From Hyphococcus sp. (GTDB lineage: Bacteria > Pseudomonadota > Alphaproteobacteria > Caulobacterales > Parvularculaceae), in assembly GCA_021776345.1 (NCBI GenBank), contig JAJFGC010000091.1, forward strand, positions 1 to 48,748: a stretch of 48,748 nucleotides of DNA, in the 5' to 3' direction. The number at the start of each line of letters is the position of its first letter. Positions within the stretch are counted from its first letter, which is position 1. A model generated the notes under the pieces. It was not told where the DNA came from, did not search any database, and saw nothing but the letters and a program-made list of their open reading frames with translations. The translations under genes were made by a program, and so were the position numbers. Positions 8,800-17,212 of this stretch are shown one piece after another.

Positions 8800-9870
8800 G
8801 CCTGTGCGGCACGGTTTTTCGCGACCAATTGGTATACATTTTCGATCGTACGGCATTGAGCGCGCCAGGCATGCTCTTCAGTCAACTGCGCCAACACCTT
8901 CGGAGACGGTTTCGCGGCGCTCCCTTTATCCAATAGTCGCTTGATTGCTGCCGAACAGGCGTTCGCGTCATAGGGCGGATAAATTTCACCAAGATCATAA
9001 CGCTCGACAAATTTTCTGATCTCCTGGAGGTCTGACGCCACGATCGGCAAACCAGCAAAAGCCATCTCAAAGAGCTTGTTCGGCATCGCGTATTCGTAGG
9101 ATAGCGTCACCGGCAAGATCGGGATCACTCCGACGTCGGCGCTTTTAATAAAACTGACGACCGTTGCCGCTGGCACGGGATCAACTAAATGGAAACGGTC
9201 GGCGACACCCAGTTTTTCCGCCTCAGCCCGCAGGGAAACGACCGTTTCTTCCCGCTGAGGCCCTACAGTCGCGAATTCAACATCCGGTAGCGAAACCAGC
9301 GCCTTCAAGACCATATCAATGCCGCGGTTGAGCGTGACGAAACCTACGTAAACAATGAGTTTCGTCTCGCGCGACAAGCCGAGACGTATGCGCAAGGTGT
9401 CTGTGCCTGTCTCAGTTTCATTCTCACCCTCACCCTCTATTACTGGTGCGTTTCTTACAACCGCCGGACGGGTGATATTGTATTTCCGCTGGAGGTGGTC
9501 GGCGATGGCGTCGCTTACTGTGATGACGGCATCGCAGTCCTTGATTGACCGCTTTTCGAGCCACTCGATTGTCTTTTGCCGGATCGGCGGCGGCGGCGGC
9601 TGGCGGTGCGTTTCAAGCTCGTGCGAATCGTAAATCAGCGCCGCACCGGTTTTCTTGGCAGTTGCGCGTCCTGTCGGTAGCGTGTGGAGATCATGAGCAT
9701 GGACCACATCGGGACGCCACTCAGCGACATCTTGCGCGACGGCGTCGCTGAACGCCGCATATTTAAGGAACTGACTGCAACGGCTAATAATGAAGCGGCT
9801 GGCTGGTTTAATTACCAGTTTGCGTGTTGCCGCCTTGGTGATAGAGGCAAGTTTCGTGACCACTAGCTTG
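8796..9870. other. Apparently inverted 1,075-bp segment carrying the C-terminal 357 codons of a GT4 gene
   Basis: Breakpoints follow from the reading frames. The left junction is CCGTT|TTAAGCC (8795/8796); the right junction, read on the minus strand, is GCGCCCTT|CAAGCTAG (9871/9870). Reversing the segment does two things. The plus-strand fragment continues in frame (RDPF then KLVVTKLA) to a 441-residue GT4 protein. The minus-strand gene gains a stop exactly at the junction (APF then TAA), giving 855 residues. The restored convergent genes share the overlap TTAA. The two junctions form a short imperfect inverted repeat (CCGTTTTAAGC versus CGCCCTTCAAGC). No recombinase gene is nearby. The sequence cannot tell whether this is a fixed scar, a reversible switch or an assembly error. 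Confidence 0.75.
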
Positions 9871-12434
9871 AAGGGCGCAAAAGGGCCATCATTACGCGCC
9901 GACTCAGCAAGCCGCTTGAGTCGCGCCGATCGGAATGGACTATACGCCGGTGCTGCTGCAGCTGAACCCGAGAGCGTCTCTTCAGCAAGCTTAAGTTCGC
10001 GCTGCAATATTGAGTTTCTTTCCCGTAGCACGTTTACCTTGCGCTCAAGCGAGCGCATTTTCACACCATTATCTCGATCGTGATGGATCGCTCGCACAAT
10101 GTAGTCGAGCGGCGTATCGAGATCGATCGACATTGGCCTCGAGTTTACTTCCTGATAAAGGTTGTGCAGTTTCTGGGCGACGACATTCGCGTCATGATGC
10201 GCCTCGCAATATGCGCGGCCCGCCTGGGACAAGCGCGCACGCTCGTTCAAGTCCAAGATCAACCGTTGCAAGACAGTGGCCACGGACTCCGGCGTGGCGA
10301 CGGCAATCGGCAACTCGCCGCCCAGATGATGTATAAGATCTTCACGCACATAGGAAACAACGGGCTTGCCAAGAGCCATCGCTTCTACTGCAAGGACGCC
10401 GTACCATCCGATACGTAGCTGGTCGACAATTATATCGGCGCGCTGATAGATTTTTCGCGCCTCGTTTTGCGGAACACCTTCGACGAGTTCAAAATCGAAG
10501 CTCACCCCATTGCGCTGCAGTCGCTCCACGGCGGCAAGCACGGCGTCGCTGCCTTTTACGCCCCGACGGCTTGGCGCATGAACAACGAGCGGTCTCGGGT
10601 TGTCGCCGAGGCCTATAAACGGCCATTTTTCAAGATTAATCGCGCGCTCAACAATGCGCGCCTCGGGCAAATAGGTTTGCAATTCCGGATCGACAACAAC
10701 GACTTCATCGGCGATTGCGCTGGCAAAATCGAGTATACGGCGTTTGGTCTCGTCATTGCCGCCGCTCTGGAGTTCACCTATCTCGCTTTCCGCATAATGA
10801 AAGGGTGTCATTGCTTTAAAGGTGCGGAAGAGTCGCGCCTCACTGCCGCGAAAATGCATGACAATCCGTTTACCGGCGGCCTTTAAGAGAAGCAGGTCGA
10901 AGCCAGCAGGAAATGCGCCGGTTGTCGGATCGATCATGAAACTGCGAGCGTGAAAATGAAAAATGTCAAAATCGTCGATCACCGCCCGCAAGGCGCCGGT
11001 CATTTCCACCGGATCGGCGGCGGATTTTACGGGATAATTGAGATCTGCCGCGTAACCGAATTTTGACGGCAAAACGTGAAGGCTCCTCGCGCTCACGCCA
11101 GGCAGTCGATCCAACGCACGGGCAAGGACCGCGGGTTGACCGGCGGATGGCGTGGGACCGTGAAGAACGCGAATTTCCTCAGCGTTGGCGTCCATCTGTG
11201 CCCCGATGATGGGGTCGATCAGCTTTTCAGGAGGGGCGCCCGCCGCCTTCGCATAGACCTCGAGCAGACGCCGCTCCTGCACTTCCCACGCAAAATTCGC
11301 GATGACCTCGCGCCGAACTTTCTGATCGCGGGCGCCTGCGGATCTATTCGACAGCAACGCATCAATGGTTTTAGCGGCGCCTGCCGGATCGTCGAAGTCG
11401 ACAACCTTGCCGGCGCCGTATTCTTTCATAAAGCCGCTCAAAGCTTTTAGAGGTGGCGCGACAACCGGAAGGCCGGCAAACACAAACTCGAACAGCTTTG
11501 TTGGCAGAGAATATTCTGTGTTTCCATAACGCTCAAATGGAATGACGCCGAGGTCAGCATCCGACAAGTATCGCCAGACTTGATCGTGAGGCGCATAAGG
11601 CAGCCAGTGAACGCGCTGCTTGACGCCGCACGCCTCTGCGGCCGCCTGGATCGCATCAACATGATCGCCTTTATTATTGGTGATAATCGCAAAGTGCGTA
11701 TCTGGCAGATGATGTAGCACAGGCATGACGCGCTCGACGCCGCGACCGGCTTTGGTCTGTCCTGCATAAACAATAAGCGGCGCCGCACCGATATCGAGGT
11801 TCGCCTTGACTGTGCCGACCGCATCATTGAGAGGCGGATAAAGCGCCGGCGCGTTGAAAATAGTCCGCATCGGCGGCAAACTGCCATATTGCTCCTTCAG
11901 AACGCCTGCAAGCCCCTCCGTCGCTGTCAGATGGTAGTCCGCATCATGAATGAATGCCGCCTCTATATCGCCGGCGAGCGTGCGGAACGCTGGTGGAATA
12001 TGGCTTGAGCCAGCGACCCATTCATGATTGTCATGAATCCAGTAAACAGGGCGGTTACTGGCATCGCGGCGGATTGCTTCGCCGAGCCCCATAAGATACA
12101 TATCGTGTGTATGCAGAACATCTGGCGCGAAGTCAGCAGCGAAACTGCGCACGTTTCGGAAGAAACATGCCATCGCCGTCAAGTGGTGGCGAAATCGAAC
12201 CTTTTCATCACTCTCGTCAGGTTTCCTTTTCGGGATCTCATCGTATTTCGAAAAGAAAAGGCAGCGGACGCCATTGTGGTATTCCTCCAAAGGGCTGTCG
12301 GCCAAGACTGCTTTCGCCGAGCGGCCAACAAGAACAAAGTCCGGAAACATTTTCCGCATTGCCGCGGCCATCTTGAGAACGCGGCTGTCGCGAACAATGT
12401 CGTTCATCACAACCATCATACCGCGGCGAGCCAT
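8796..12434 (-). CDS. Chimeric glycosyltransferase: tandem two-domain GT plus in-frame C-terminal part of a second GT4 enzyme
   Basis: 1,212 residues. Residues 1-400 form a GT4 unit (DSRVLKMAAAM, HTHDMYLMGLGE, WIHDNHEW, LIVYAGQTKAGRG, LPTKLFEFVFAGLPVV). Residues 420-760 form a second unit (EIRVLHGPTPSAGQP, MHFRGSEAR, VVHAPSRRGVKGSD, AVEAMALGKPV). A short coiled coil lies near 785-830. These parts parallel the 902-residue protein. From residue 856 the sequence becomes the back of a third GT4 enzyme (HAHDLHTLPTG, LIVYVGFVTLNRGIDM, MPNKLFEMAFAGLPIV) that lacks its first Rossmann unit. The missing piece is the fragment at 8545-8799 on the other strand, so the fusion appears to result from a 1,075-bp inversion; the original protein would be 855 residues ending APF. 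The first two domains may still be active. Confidence 0.85.
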   Translation of the reverse strand: MARRGMMVVMNDIVRDSRVLKMAAAMRKMFPDFVLVGRSAKAVLADSPLEEYHNGVRCLFFSKYDEIPKRKPDESDEKVRFRHHLTAMACFFRNVRSFAADFAPDVLHTHDMYLMGLGEAIRRDASNRPVYWIHDNHEWVAGSSHIPPAFRTLAGDIEAAFIHDADYHLTATEGLAGVLKEQYGSLPPMRTIFNAPALYPPLNDAVGTVKANLDIGAAPLIVYAGQTKAGRGVERVMPVLHHLPDTHFAIITNNKGDHVDAIQAAAEACGVKQRVHWLPYAPHDQVWRYLSDADLGVIPFERYGNTEYSLPTKLFEFVFAGLPVVAPPLKALSGFMKEYGAGKVVDFDDPAGAAKTIDALLSNRSAGARDQKVRREVIANFAWEVQERRLLEVYAKAAGAPPEKLIDPIIGAQMDANAEEIRVLHGPTPSAGQPAVLARALDRLPGVSARSLHVLPSKFGYAADLNYPVKSAADPVEMTGALRAVIDDFDIFHFHARSFMIDPTTGAFPAGFDLLLLKAAGKRIVMHFRGSEARLFRTFKAMTPFHYAESEIGELQSGGNDETKRRILDFASAIADEVVVVDPELQTYLPEARIVERAINLEKWPFIGLGDNPRPLVVHAPSRRGVKGSDAVLAAVERLQRNGVSFDFELVEGVPQNEARKIYQRADIIVDQLRIGWYGVLAVEAMALGKPVVSYVREDLIHHLGGELPIAVATPESVATVLQRLILDLNERARLSQAGRAYCEAHHDANVVAQKLHNLYQEVNSRPMSIDLDTPLDYIVRAIHHDRDNGVKMRSLERKVNVLRERNSILQRELKLAEETLSGSAAAAPAYSPFRSARLKRLAESARNDGPFAPFKLVVTKLASITKAATRKLVIKPASRFIISRCSQFLKYAAFSDAVAQDVAEWRPDVVHAHDLHTLPTGRATAKKTGAALIYDSHELETHRQPPPPPIRQKTIEWLEKRSIKDCDAVITVSDAIADHLQRKYNITRPAVVRNAPVIEGEGENETETGTDTLRIRLGLSRETKLIVYVGFVTLNRGIDMVLKALVSLPDVEFATVGPQREETVVSLRAEAEKLGVADRFHLVDPVPAATVVSFIKSADVGVIPILPVTLSYEYAMPNKLFEMAFAGLPIVASDLQEIRKFVERYDLGEIYPPYDANACSAAIKRLLDKGSAAKPSPKVLAQLTEEHAWRAQCRTIENVYQLVAKNRAAQA

Positions 12435-12582
12435 GGCGTTTATCCTTGCTTACGGCGCACGGCGCGCCATTGATAGGTTAACCCGCTTCTACGCGAGGTC
12501 GCCACGATGGGAAAGCGCTGCGTTGAAAGTCTTGTTCCTGCTAAAAACCGGAATTGATGCTTAGCTTGCATAACCTTAGCGG

Positions 12583-12890
12583 CTAAACTGTACTCAGCGT
12601 TGTTGGCACGAAAGTGTAGAGCCTCTCCAGCAGGTGATCATCGTCGGCGTAACGCGCCAAAGCTGCTTCCGCTTCGCGCGCCGCGCATTGACGGCGAATT
12701 GGAGATGTCTGGGATCGATATCACTCAATCGAGGCGCGCCAAATATATAGCCAAACCGCATAAGTCGCTCTCGCAACGCGGGAAGACCTTCCTGCGCTGT
12801 CACACGGAGGGTATCGCCTCTGGCGACTGTCTTGTTATTCCAACTGCCAGTTTTAAACGGTTATACGCTTTTGTAATCCATGGCAGGGAA
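12583..12890 (-). pseudogene. Remnant of an unidentified gene (frameshifted, with internal stop)
   Basis: On the minus strand a coherent, non-repetitive protein-like stretch can be read. It begins around TGSWNNKTVARGDTLRV, continues through QEGLPALRERLMRFGYIFG and PRLSDIDPRHLQFAVNAR, then after a +1 shift continues REAEAALARYADDDHLLERL and YTFVPTTL to a stop at 12583. An in-frame stop lies upstream, in MDYKSV followed by TAA. The composition looks like real coding sequence that has decayed, but I do not recognise the family. It lies between the chimeric glycosyltransferase and the intact GT4 gene at 12957. The rest of the 12435-12956 gap shows nothing recognisable. Confidence 0.45.
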
Positions 12891-12956
12891 GGGCGGAGAC
12901 CCTGCTGCGACAACACCGCCAGGCATCGGAGAATTTGATGAAGAATTGGCGTTGGT

Positions 12957-14324
12957 TTAGGCCGACTTGTTGTAGGATAAAGCGTTCTCATATGCTGCGA
13001 TGACAGACGGCGCCTCATTTTCCCAGTTGTGGATTTTTGCGGCTGCGAGCGCGGCGCGTCGTTGCCGGTTGAGAGCTTCAATCGAAATGCTGTTTAGAGC
13101 AACTGCGATTGCGTCAGGTGAAGTTCCAGCATAGGTGACGCCGGCGCCGGTCTCCTCGACGAGGCGGGCCATTTCCGGCAAATTGCTGACGGCAAGCAAA
13201 AGCCCAGCCATCAGATATTCAAAAAGCTTATTCGGTAACGCGTAACGTTTGTGTAAGGACAAGTCTGGCAAGGCCAGAAAACCGATGTCGAACTGGCTTG
13301 CGGCGTCAATAAGATCGTCAACCGCAACTGGCGGCAGGAAGTGTACGCGTTCCTGTATTTGGTGCAGCGCCGCGTGCGCTTCTAATTTTTGAATGTAACT
13401 TGGATGCCCGGGCCCACGTACATGAAATGACAGATGTGGTTCCCACATGCAAACACTCTCAATCGTTTCTTCTAGTCCTCGACCAGGCGCGATTACGCCT
13501 TGGTAGAGAACGCGGATCTCGTTGGCGCTTGGGCGAAAATTGATCGTCCTATAGGTCGGTGTGTTCCGCAGCACCATGGCTGGAGTCGTCAATTTATAGC
13601 GCTGGCTAAGAAACTTTGCGATCGACGCGGACACGGCGGTCGTGACAGCTGCGCCCGGAATATGTTTTTGTTCGACGGCGTCAATAATTGGCCGGGTAAA
13701 GCGAACCCAACTCAGATCCTGGGCGAATTGTTCAACGGCCAACTCATGGCTATCATAGACATAGACGCTGCCATTCATCGCAGCAGCTTGTGCAGCAATC
13801 GGCAAAGTCTGCCAGTCATTGGCGATGACAAGCATTGGACAGTCCGCGCTCTGGGCCGCTTCAATTGCTGCGTCATACATCGGGCGAAGGTGAGGGGATT
13901 GGCGCCAATAATCCTCAAGGTATCGGTCGGTCGCGCTGACGCCGGCTTGCTGGATCATACGACTGGCTTTCGCCGCCGTCTGCATTGCAAGCTCACTAAT
14001 CGGCGCATGACTCTCGCGAAGCCGCTGAGAAACTGTCGCGAATGGCGTCGCGAAGCTTGAGTTGCGCCGGCCAAGTGCTTCTGCAACCGGCGCAAGCATT
14101 TTCCCCGCCATTTGGCCGAGGGTCTGTTCGAAAGGTAGCGCTGCTCTCGGTTGGGCGCCGACCGCCGAGACGCTCGTTACAGGCCATTGTGGCGGCGCAC
14201 TCAAGCCGCCATCCAATCCAATGCCCATGACGCTCCACCCTGCAGCCGTTAGCGTATCTCCCATGCGGCGGACACGCGGATCATCTGCCACGGGAGACCA
14301 GGTCAGGAGAAGGGCATGTTTCAT
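12957..14324 (-). CDS. GT4-family glycosyltransferase
   Basis: 455 residues. The N-terminal unit begins MKHALLLTWSPVADDPRVRR, with YVYDSHELAVEQF near residues 188-200 and VTTAVSASIAKFLSQRY near 228-243. The C-terminal GT-B half starts near 268 (EIRVLYQGVIAPGRGLEETI) and contains VHFLPPVAVDDLIDAAS and the donor-site stretch ALPNKLFEYLMAGLLLAVSN. It probably transfers a sugar onto the growing lipid-linked repeat unit at the cytoplasmic membrane face; the specific sugar is unknown. A badly decayed copy lies at 6676-7237 in opposite orientation. The gene is divergent from a decayed wbpD with a 75-base spacer. Its GT4 assignment is firm; its substrate is not visible. Confidence 0.85.
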   Translation of the reverse strand: MKHALLLTWSPVADDPRVRRMGDTLTAAGWSVMGIGLDGGLSAPPQWPVTSVSAVGAQPRAALPFEQTLGQMAGKMLAPVAEALGRRNSSFATPFATVSQRLRESHAPISELAMQTAAKASRMIQQAGVSATDRYLEDYWRQSPHLRPMYDAAIEAAQSADCPMLVIANDWQTLPIAAQAAAMNGSVYVYDSHELAVEQFAQDLSWVRFTRPIIDAVEQKHIPGAAVTTAVSASIAKFLSQRYKLTTPAMVLRNTPTYRTINFRPSANEIRVLYQGVIAPGRGLEETIESVCMWEPHLSFHVRGPGHPSYIQKLEAHAALHQIQERVHFLPPVAVDDLIDAASQFDIGFLALPDLSLHKRYALPNKLFEYLMAGLLLAVSNLPEMARLVEETGAGVTYAGTSPDAIAVALNSISIEALNRQRRAALAAAKIHNWENEAPSVIAAYENALSYNKSA

Positions 14325-14399
14325 GAAAAATGAACCGATGCCGGCCTTCGTGTTGCCGGGCTTATTGGCAGTCGCAGAATGGAAATGGCAAAAGCAATC

Positions 14400-14722
14400 A
14401 TGACGTCGTTACAAATACACGAAATCAATGCAATCGACGATAACTGCCATATCGGCAAAAGGCACAAATATCCGGCGCTTTTCGCACATCTTGGTGGGGT
14501 CACGTATTGGCCACATGTTTCTGTCGGCCAAAAACGTCTCCATCGGTCTGAAAGCACCAGTCGGAGACGGCTGCAAGGTGCAAGATAGCGTTTGCGCATA
14601 TGAGGGTGTCGTGCCTGAAGACGAGGTTTCTGTAGGCCTTTTTGCCTGTCTACGAACCTCGCGACGCCGCCCGCCTTGGCGAATCGAAAATCAAGGCACG
14701 GGGAAATTATCGCTTACCGATT
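14400..14722 (+). pseudogene. Decayed wbpD copy (UDP-amino-sugar N-acetyltransferase remnant)
   Basis: Pieces in three frames match the intact WbpD at 6018-6599 in order. LQIHEINAIDDNCHIGK corresponds to [18 protein letters not shown] shifted frame gives KGTNIRRFSHILVGSRIG for [18 protein letters not shown]; shifting back gives HVSVGQK for NVSIGQN; then VGDGCKVQDSVCAYEGV for [18 protein letters not shown] further shift gives LANRKSRHGEIIA for [13 protein letters not shown]. At least three frameshifts and loss of the last third rule out function. The remnant ends against the stop of the 376-residue glycosyltransferase. It is divergent from the intact GT4 gene at 12957-14324, an inverted mirror of the arrangement at 6018-7237. 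Confidence 0.85.
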
Positions 14723-15851
14723 AATGGCCTGCATTCATAAGACCGAGAAGGCGGGCGGCGGTTTCAGCCGCGCTAGGAGGGCGTTCGCCCGCGGCTCTGA
14801 TGTCGCCCTTACGAAGCGTGCTCAATTGTAATGCCGGATCGACATCGCTGACGCGCAGGTCGCGCCGCCATGGGCCATCACCGCAAGCAATAATCGGTTT
14901 GTCGGTGGCAAGATACTCGACGATTTTGCTTGGCGGCACCTTGCTTTTAGTGGACGCAACGTAGATCAGGCCATCCGCCGCTGAAATGTAGCTGAGCGCG
15001 TCTTCGTATGATTTCACGCCATGTATTGTGATCGCAGCTGACGCACTGCTTTTCTGAAGTATGCGTGTTTCTTTATCTGTTAGTCTACCAACAAAATGTA
15101 GCATGAGGCTCGGCGTTATCTCCAGGGCCTTTTCATATAAACGCAGTATATCTTCAATGCTTGCTAAGGGATCAGAAAGCGCAATGGAGCCAGCGTGAAC
15201 GATGTTGATACTATCAGCGGGCAGGTTAGTGCGGCGTCCGAGGTTAGGCGGTGCAAAGTGCGCCAAAACCTTCGCCCGCTTCGCGCCGAGAGAGTTCAGT
15301 TCGTCGGCGACGAAATGATCGACGCAAGTAATGAGATCCATTTTTTTGATCCATTTTTTTGCAATGACGCGCTCGCCGATACGACGGTGGAAGGCCATTC
15401 TTTCACGCCGATGAGGCGCATCGAGCCAATGGTCCCGAAAGTCTGCCGCCCAGCTAACCGATGGCCACTGGCGTTTGAATGCTAGGCCGGCAGCATGGAT
15501 CGATTCCGGCGGTGAGGTCGTTAGAACCCAGTCCGGCGTGCCGTCAAGGGCCTTAATGGCGGCGCGGGCGGCGCTTGTGGTCCAGCGAATATCGGGATCG
15601 GGCCAGAGTAACCAGTTTCGTGCATGATCGCGCGGGCTCTTCCTCGCGGAAATTATCGTCGTCGCAGGGTCTCTGTTTGGGTGGGGTACTGCGAGCCCGA
15701 TTTCATCGGTAGGCAAACTCGGTGCAACAACAAAGACGTTTGAACCCTCGTTGCGTAATGCCTGTGCAAGAAGAAATGGGCGACGGGCGCCGCCAGAAGC
15801 CGCTGGTGGATAATGGCGCGTAACAAGGACAATCCGTAACTGAGGCGCCAT
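14721..15851 (-). CDS. GT4-like glycosyltransferase
   Basis: 376 residues. The N-terminus LRIVLVTRHYPPAASGGARR is the glycine-rich first loop of GT4 enzymes. Other landmarks are VLTTSPPESIHAAGLA, WAADFRDHWLDAP (as in WbuB-like enzymes), INIVHAGSI, LHFVGRLTDKETRI and KVPPSKIVEYLATDKPIIAC near residue 310, the last being the donor-binding region. Its ATG overlaps the wbpA stop by one base (TGATG), so the two are translationally coupled in the wbpB-wbpE-wbpA-GT operon. That coupling suggests it transfers the diacetamido-uronic acid made by this operon (inference). No membrane segment is visible. Confidence 0.85.
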   Translation of the reverse strand: MAPQLRIVLVTRHYPPAASGGARRPFLLAQALRNEGSNVFVVAPSLPTDEIGLAVPHPNRDPATTIISARKSPRDHARNWLLWPDPDIRWTTSAARAAIKALDGTPDWVLTTSPPESIHAAGLAFKRQWPSVSWAADFRDHWLDAPHRRERMAFHRRIGERVIAKKWIKKMDLITCVDHFVADELNSLGAKRAKVLAHFAPPNLGRRTNLPADSINIVHAGSIALSDPLASIEDILRLYEKALEITPSLMLHFVGRLTDKETRILQKSSASAAITIHGVKSYEDALSYISAADGLIYVASTKSKVPPSKIVEYLATDKPIIACGDGPWRRDLRVSDVDPALQLSTLRKGDIRAAGERPPSAAETAARLLGLMNAGH

Positions 15852-17206
15852 CAGGCTTTCAAGATTTTGTCGCCATGGCTCTCTGCAAACTTTGCGAGCG
15901 CGTTGCGCGTGTCGATGATGAGTGGGGCCGAATCCACGATCAATTCATAGTCGACATTGTCATGGTCTGTTGAGATCAGGACAGCATCGTAACCTGATAG
16001 ATTCTCACGTGTAAATTCAATCGATTTTAGACCGTTAAATTCGGGGTGGTCGCGCGTATGCGGAACAACGGGTATGTAGGGATCATAGAAATCCACCTTC
16101 GCGCCTCTTTCCTGCAACATCTCGATAAGGTGCAGCGACGGACTTTCACGCATGTCGTCAACCCCTTTTTTATAGGCGAGGCCGGAAACGAGAATACGGG
16201 AGCCGGAGATGGATTTTTGCGATTTCTGGCTGAGCCCTTGGGCGACGGTTTCGATGACAATACGCGGCATGCCCATAACAACGTCGCCGGCGAGCTCAAT
16301 GAAGCGGGTGGATTGTCGGTGCGCGCGCGCTTTCCACGTCAGGTAAAACGGGTCGATCGGTATGCAGTGTCCCCCAAGACCGGGGCCAGGGTAAAAGGCC
16401 ATATACCCAAAGGGCTTTGACTTTGCGCCTTCGATTACATCCCAGATATCGATATCCATCCCCTGAAAGACGACCTTTAGCTCATTGACGAGGGCGATGT
16501 TCACAAGCCGGAATATATTCTCCGTTAGTTTCACCGCCTCAGCCGTTTTCATATTTGGGACCATGAAAGGCGTTGTGATGGTCGCGTAAAGCGCTTTCGC
16601 CATTTGGCGTTCGGGCTCAGAATCGGCGCCCACAACCTTTGGAATGGAGCTGGTATCGAAATCAGGATTGCCGGGATCTTCCCTCTCCGGAGAATAAGCG
16701 ATGGCGAAGTCGACGCCGGCTTTTAAGCCACTTTCCTCAAGGATTGGACGAACCACTTCTTCCGACGTACCGGGATATGTGGTCGATTCAAGAATAACGA
16801 TCTGCCCTTTGCGCAAATGCTTAGCGATGGCGCGCGATGTGTGTTCCACGTAAGAAATGTCGGGTTCGCGGTGTATGTTCAGCGGCGTCGGTACGCACAT
16901 CAAGATTGCATCAGGCTCCTTAAGACGGGTTTCGTCTGTCGTCGCCTCCATGCGGCCTGTTTCATTCATCTTGGTAAGTCGGTCGTCGGTAATATGCTTG
17001 ATGTAAGTTTTGGCGTTTTTGATGGCGCCGACTTTTTCTTGGTCGACGTCATAGCCGAGCACCCGAATCCCAGCATTAATAAAGGCTTCTGCAAGCGGCA
17101 AGCCGACATAACCTAGGCCGATAATGCCTACTGTCAGGTCGCGAGACTTCGCTTTTGCTACGAAATCTTCTGCCAGCTGTTCGCTTTGCGCTATTTGATT
17201 CGTCAT
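15851..17206 (-). CDS. wbpA: UDP-N-acetyl-D-glucosamine 6-dehydrogenase, WbpA-like
   Basis: 451 residues, family-typical length. The N-terminal NAD-binding motif is VGIIGLGYVGLPLAEAF near residue 27. ILMCVPTPL and ESTTYPGTSEE follow. The catalytic Cys is in GPGLGGHCIPIDPFYL near residue 270, and the C-terminal UDP-binding part contains VSGLAYKKGVDDMRESPSL. It oxidises C6 of UDP-GlcNAc to UDP-GlcNAcA with two NAD+, the first step of the diacetamido-uronic-acid route. A Shine-Dalgarno (AAGGAT) overlaps the end of wbpE, six bases upstream in gene order. The ATG at 17206 is supported by it. All catalytic landmarks are present and the gene looks intact. Confidence 0.93.
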   Translation of the reverse strand: MTNQIAQSEQLAEDFVAKAKSRDLTVGIIGLGYVGLPLAEAFINAGIRVLGYDVDQEKVGAIKNAKTYIKHITDDRLTKMNETGRMEATTDETRLKEPDAILMCVPTPLNIHREPDISYVEHTSRAIAKHLRKGQIVILESTTYPGTSEEVVRPILEESGLKAGVDFAIAYSPEREDPGNPDFDTSSIPKVVGADSEPERQMAKALYATITTPFMVPNMKTAEAVKLTENIFRLVNIALVNELKVVFQGMDIDIWDVIEGAKSKPFGYMAFYPGPGLGGHCIPIDPFYLTWKARAHRQSTRFIELAGDVVMGMPRIVIETVAQGLSQKSQKSISGSRILVSGLAYKKGVDDMRESPSLHLIEMLQERGAKVDFYDPYIPVVPHTRDHPEFNGLKSIEFTRENLSGYDAVLISTDHDNVDYELIVDSAPLIIDTRNALAKFAESHGDKILKA

Positions 17207-17212
17207 CGACGC

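Noticed and set aside
13500-14060. 186-residue plus-strand ORF
   Set aside because: Antisense to the intact 455-residue glycosyltransferase.
6018-14722. Insertion sequences as the cause of the rearrangements
   Set aside because: No transposase ORF, terminal repeats or target duplications were found near any of the junctions.
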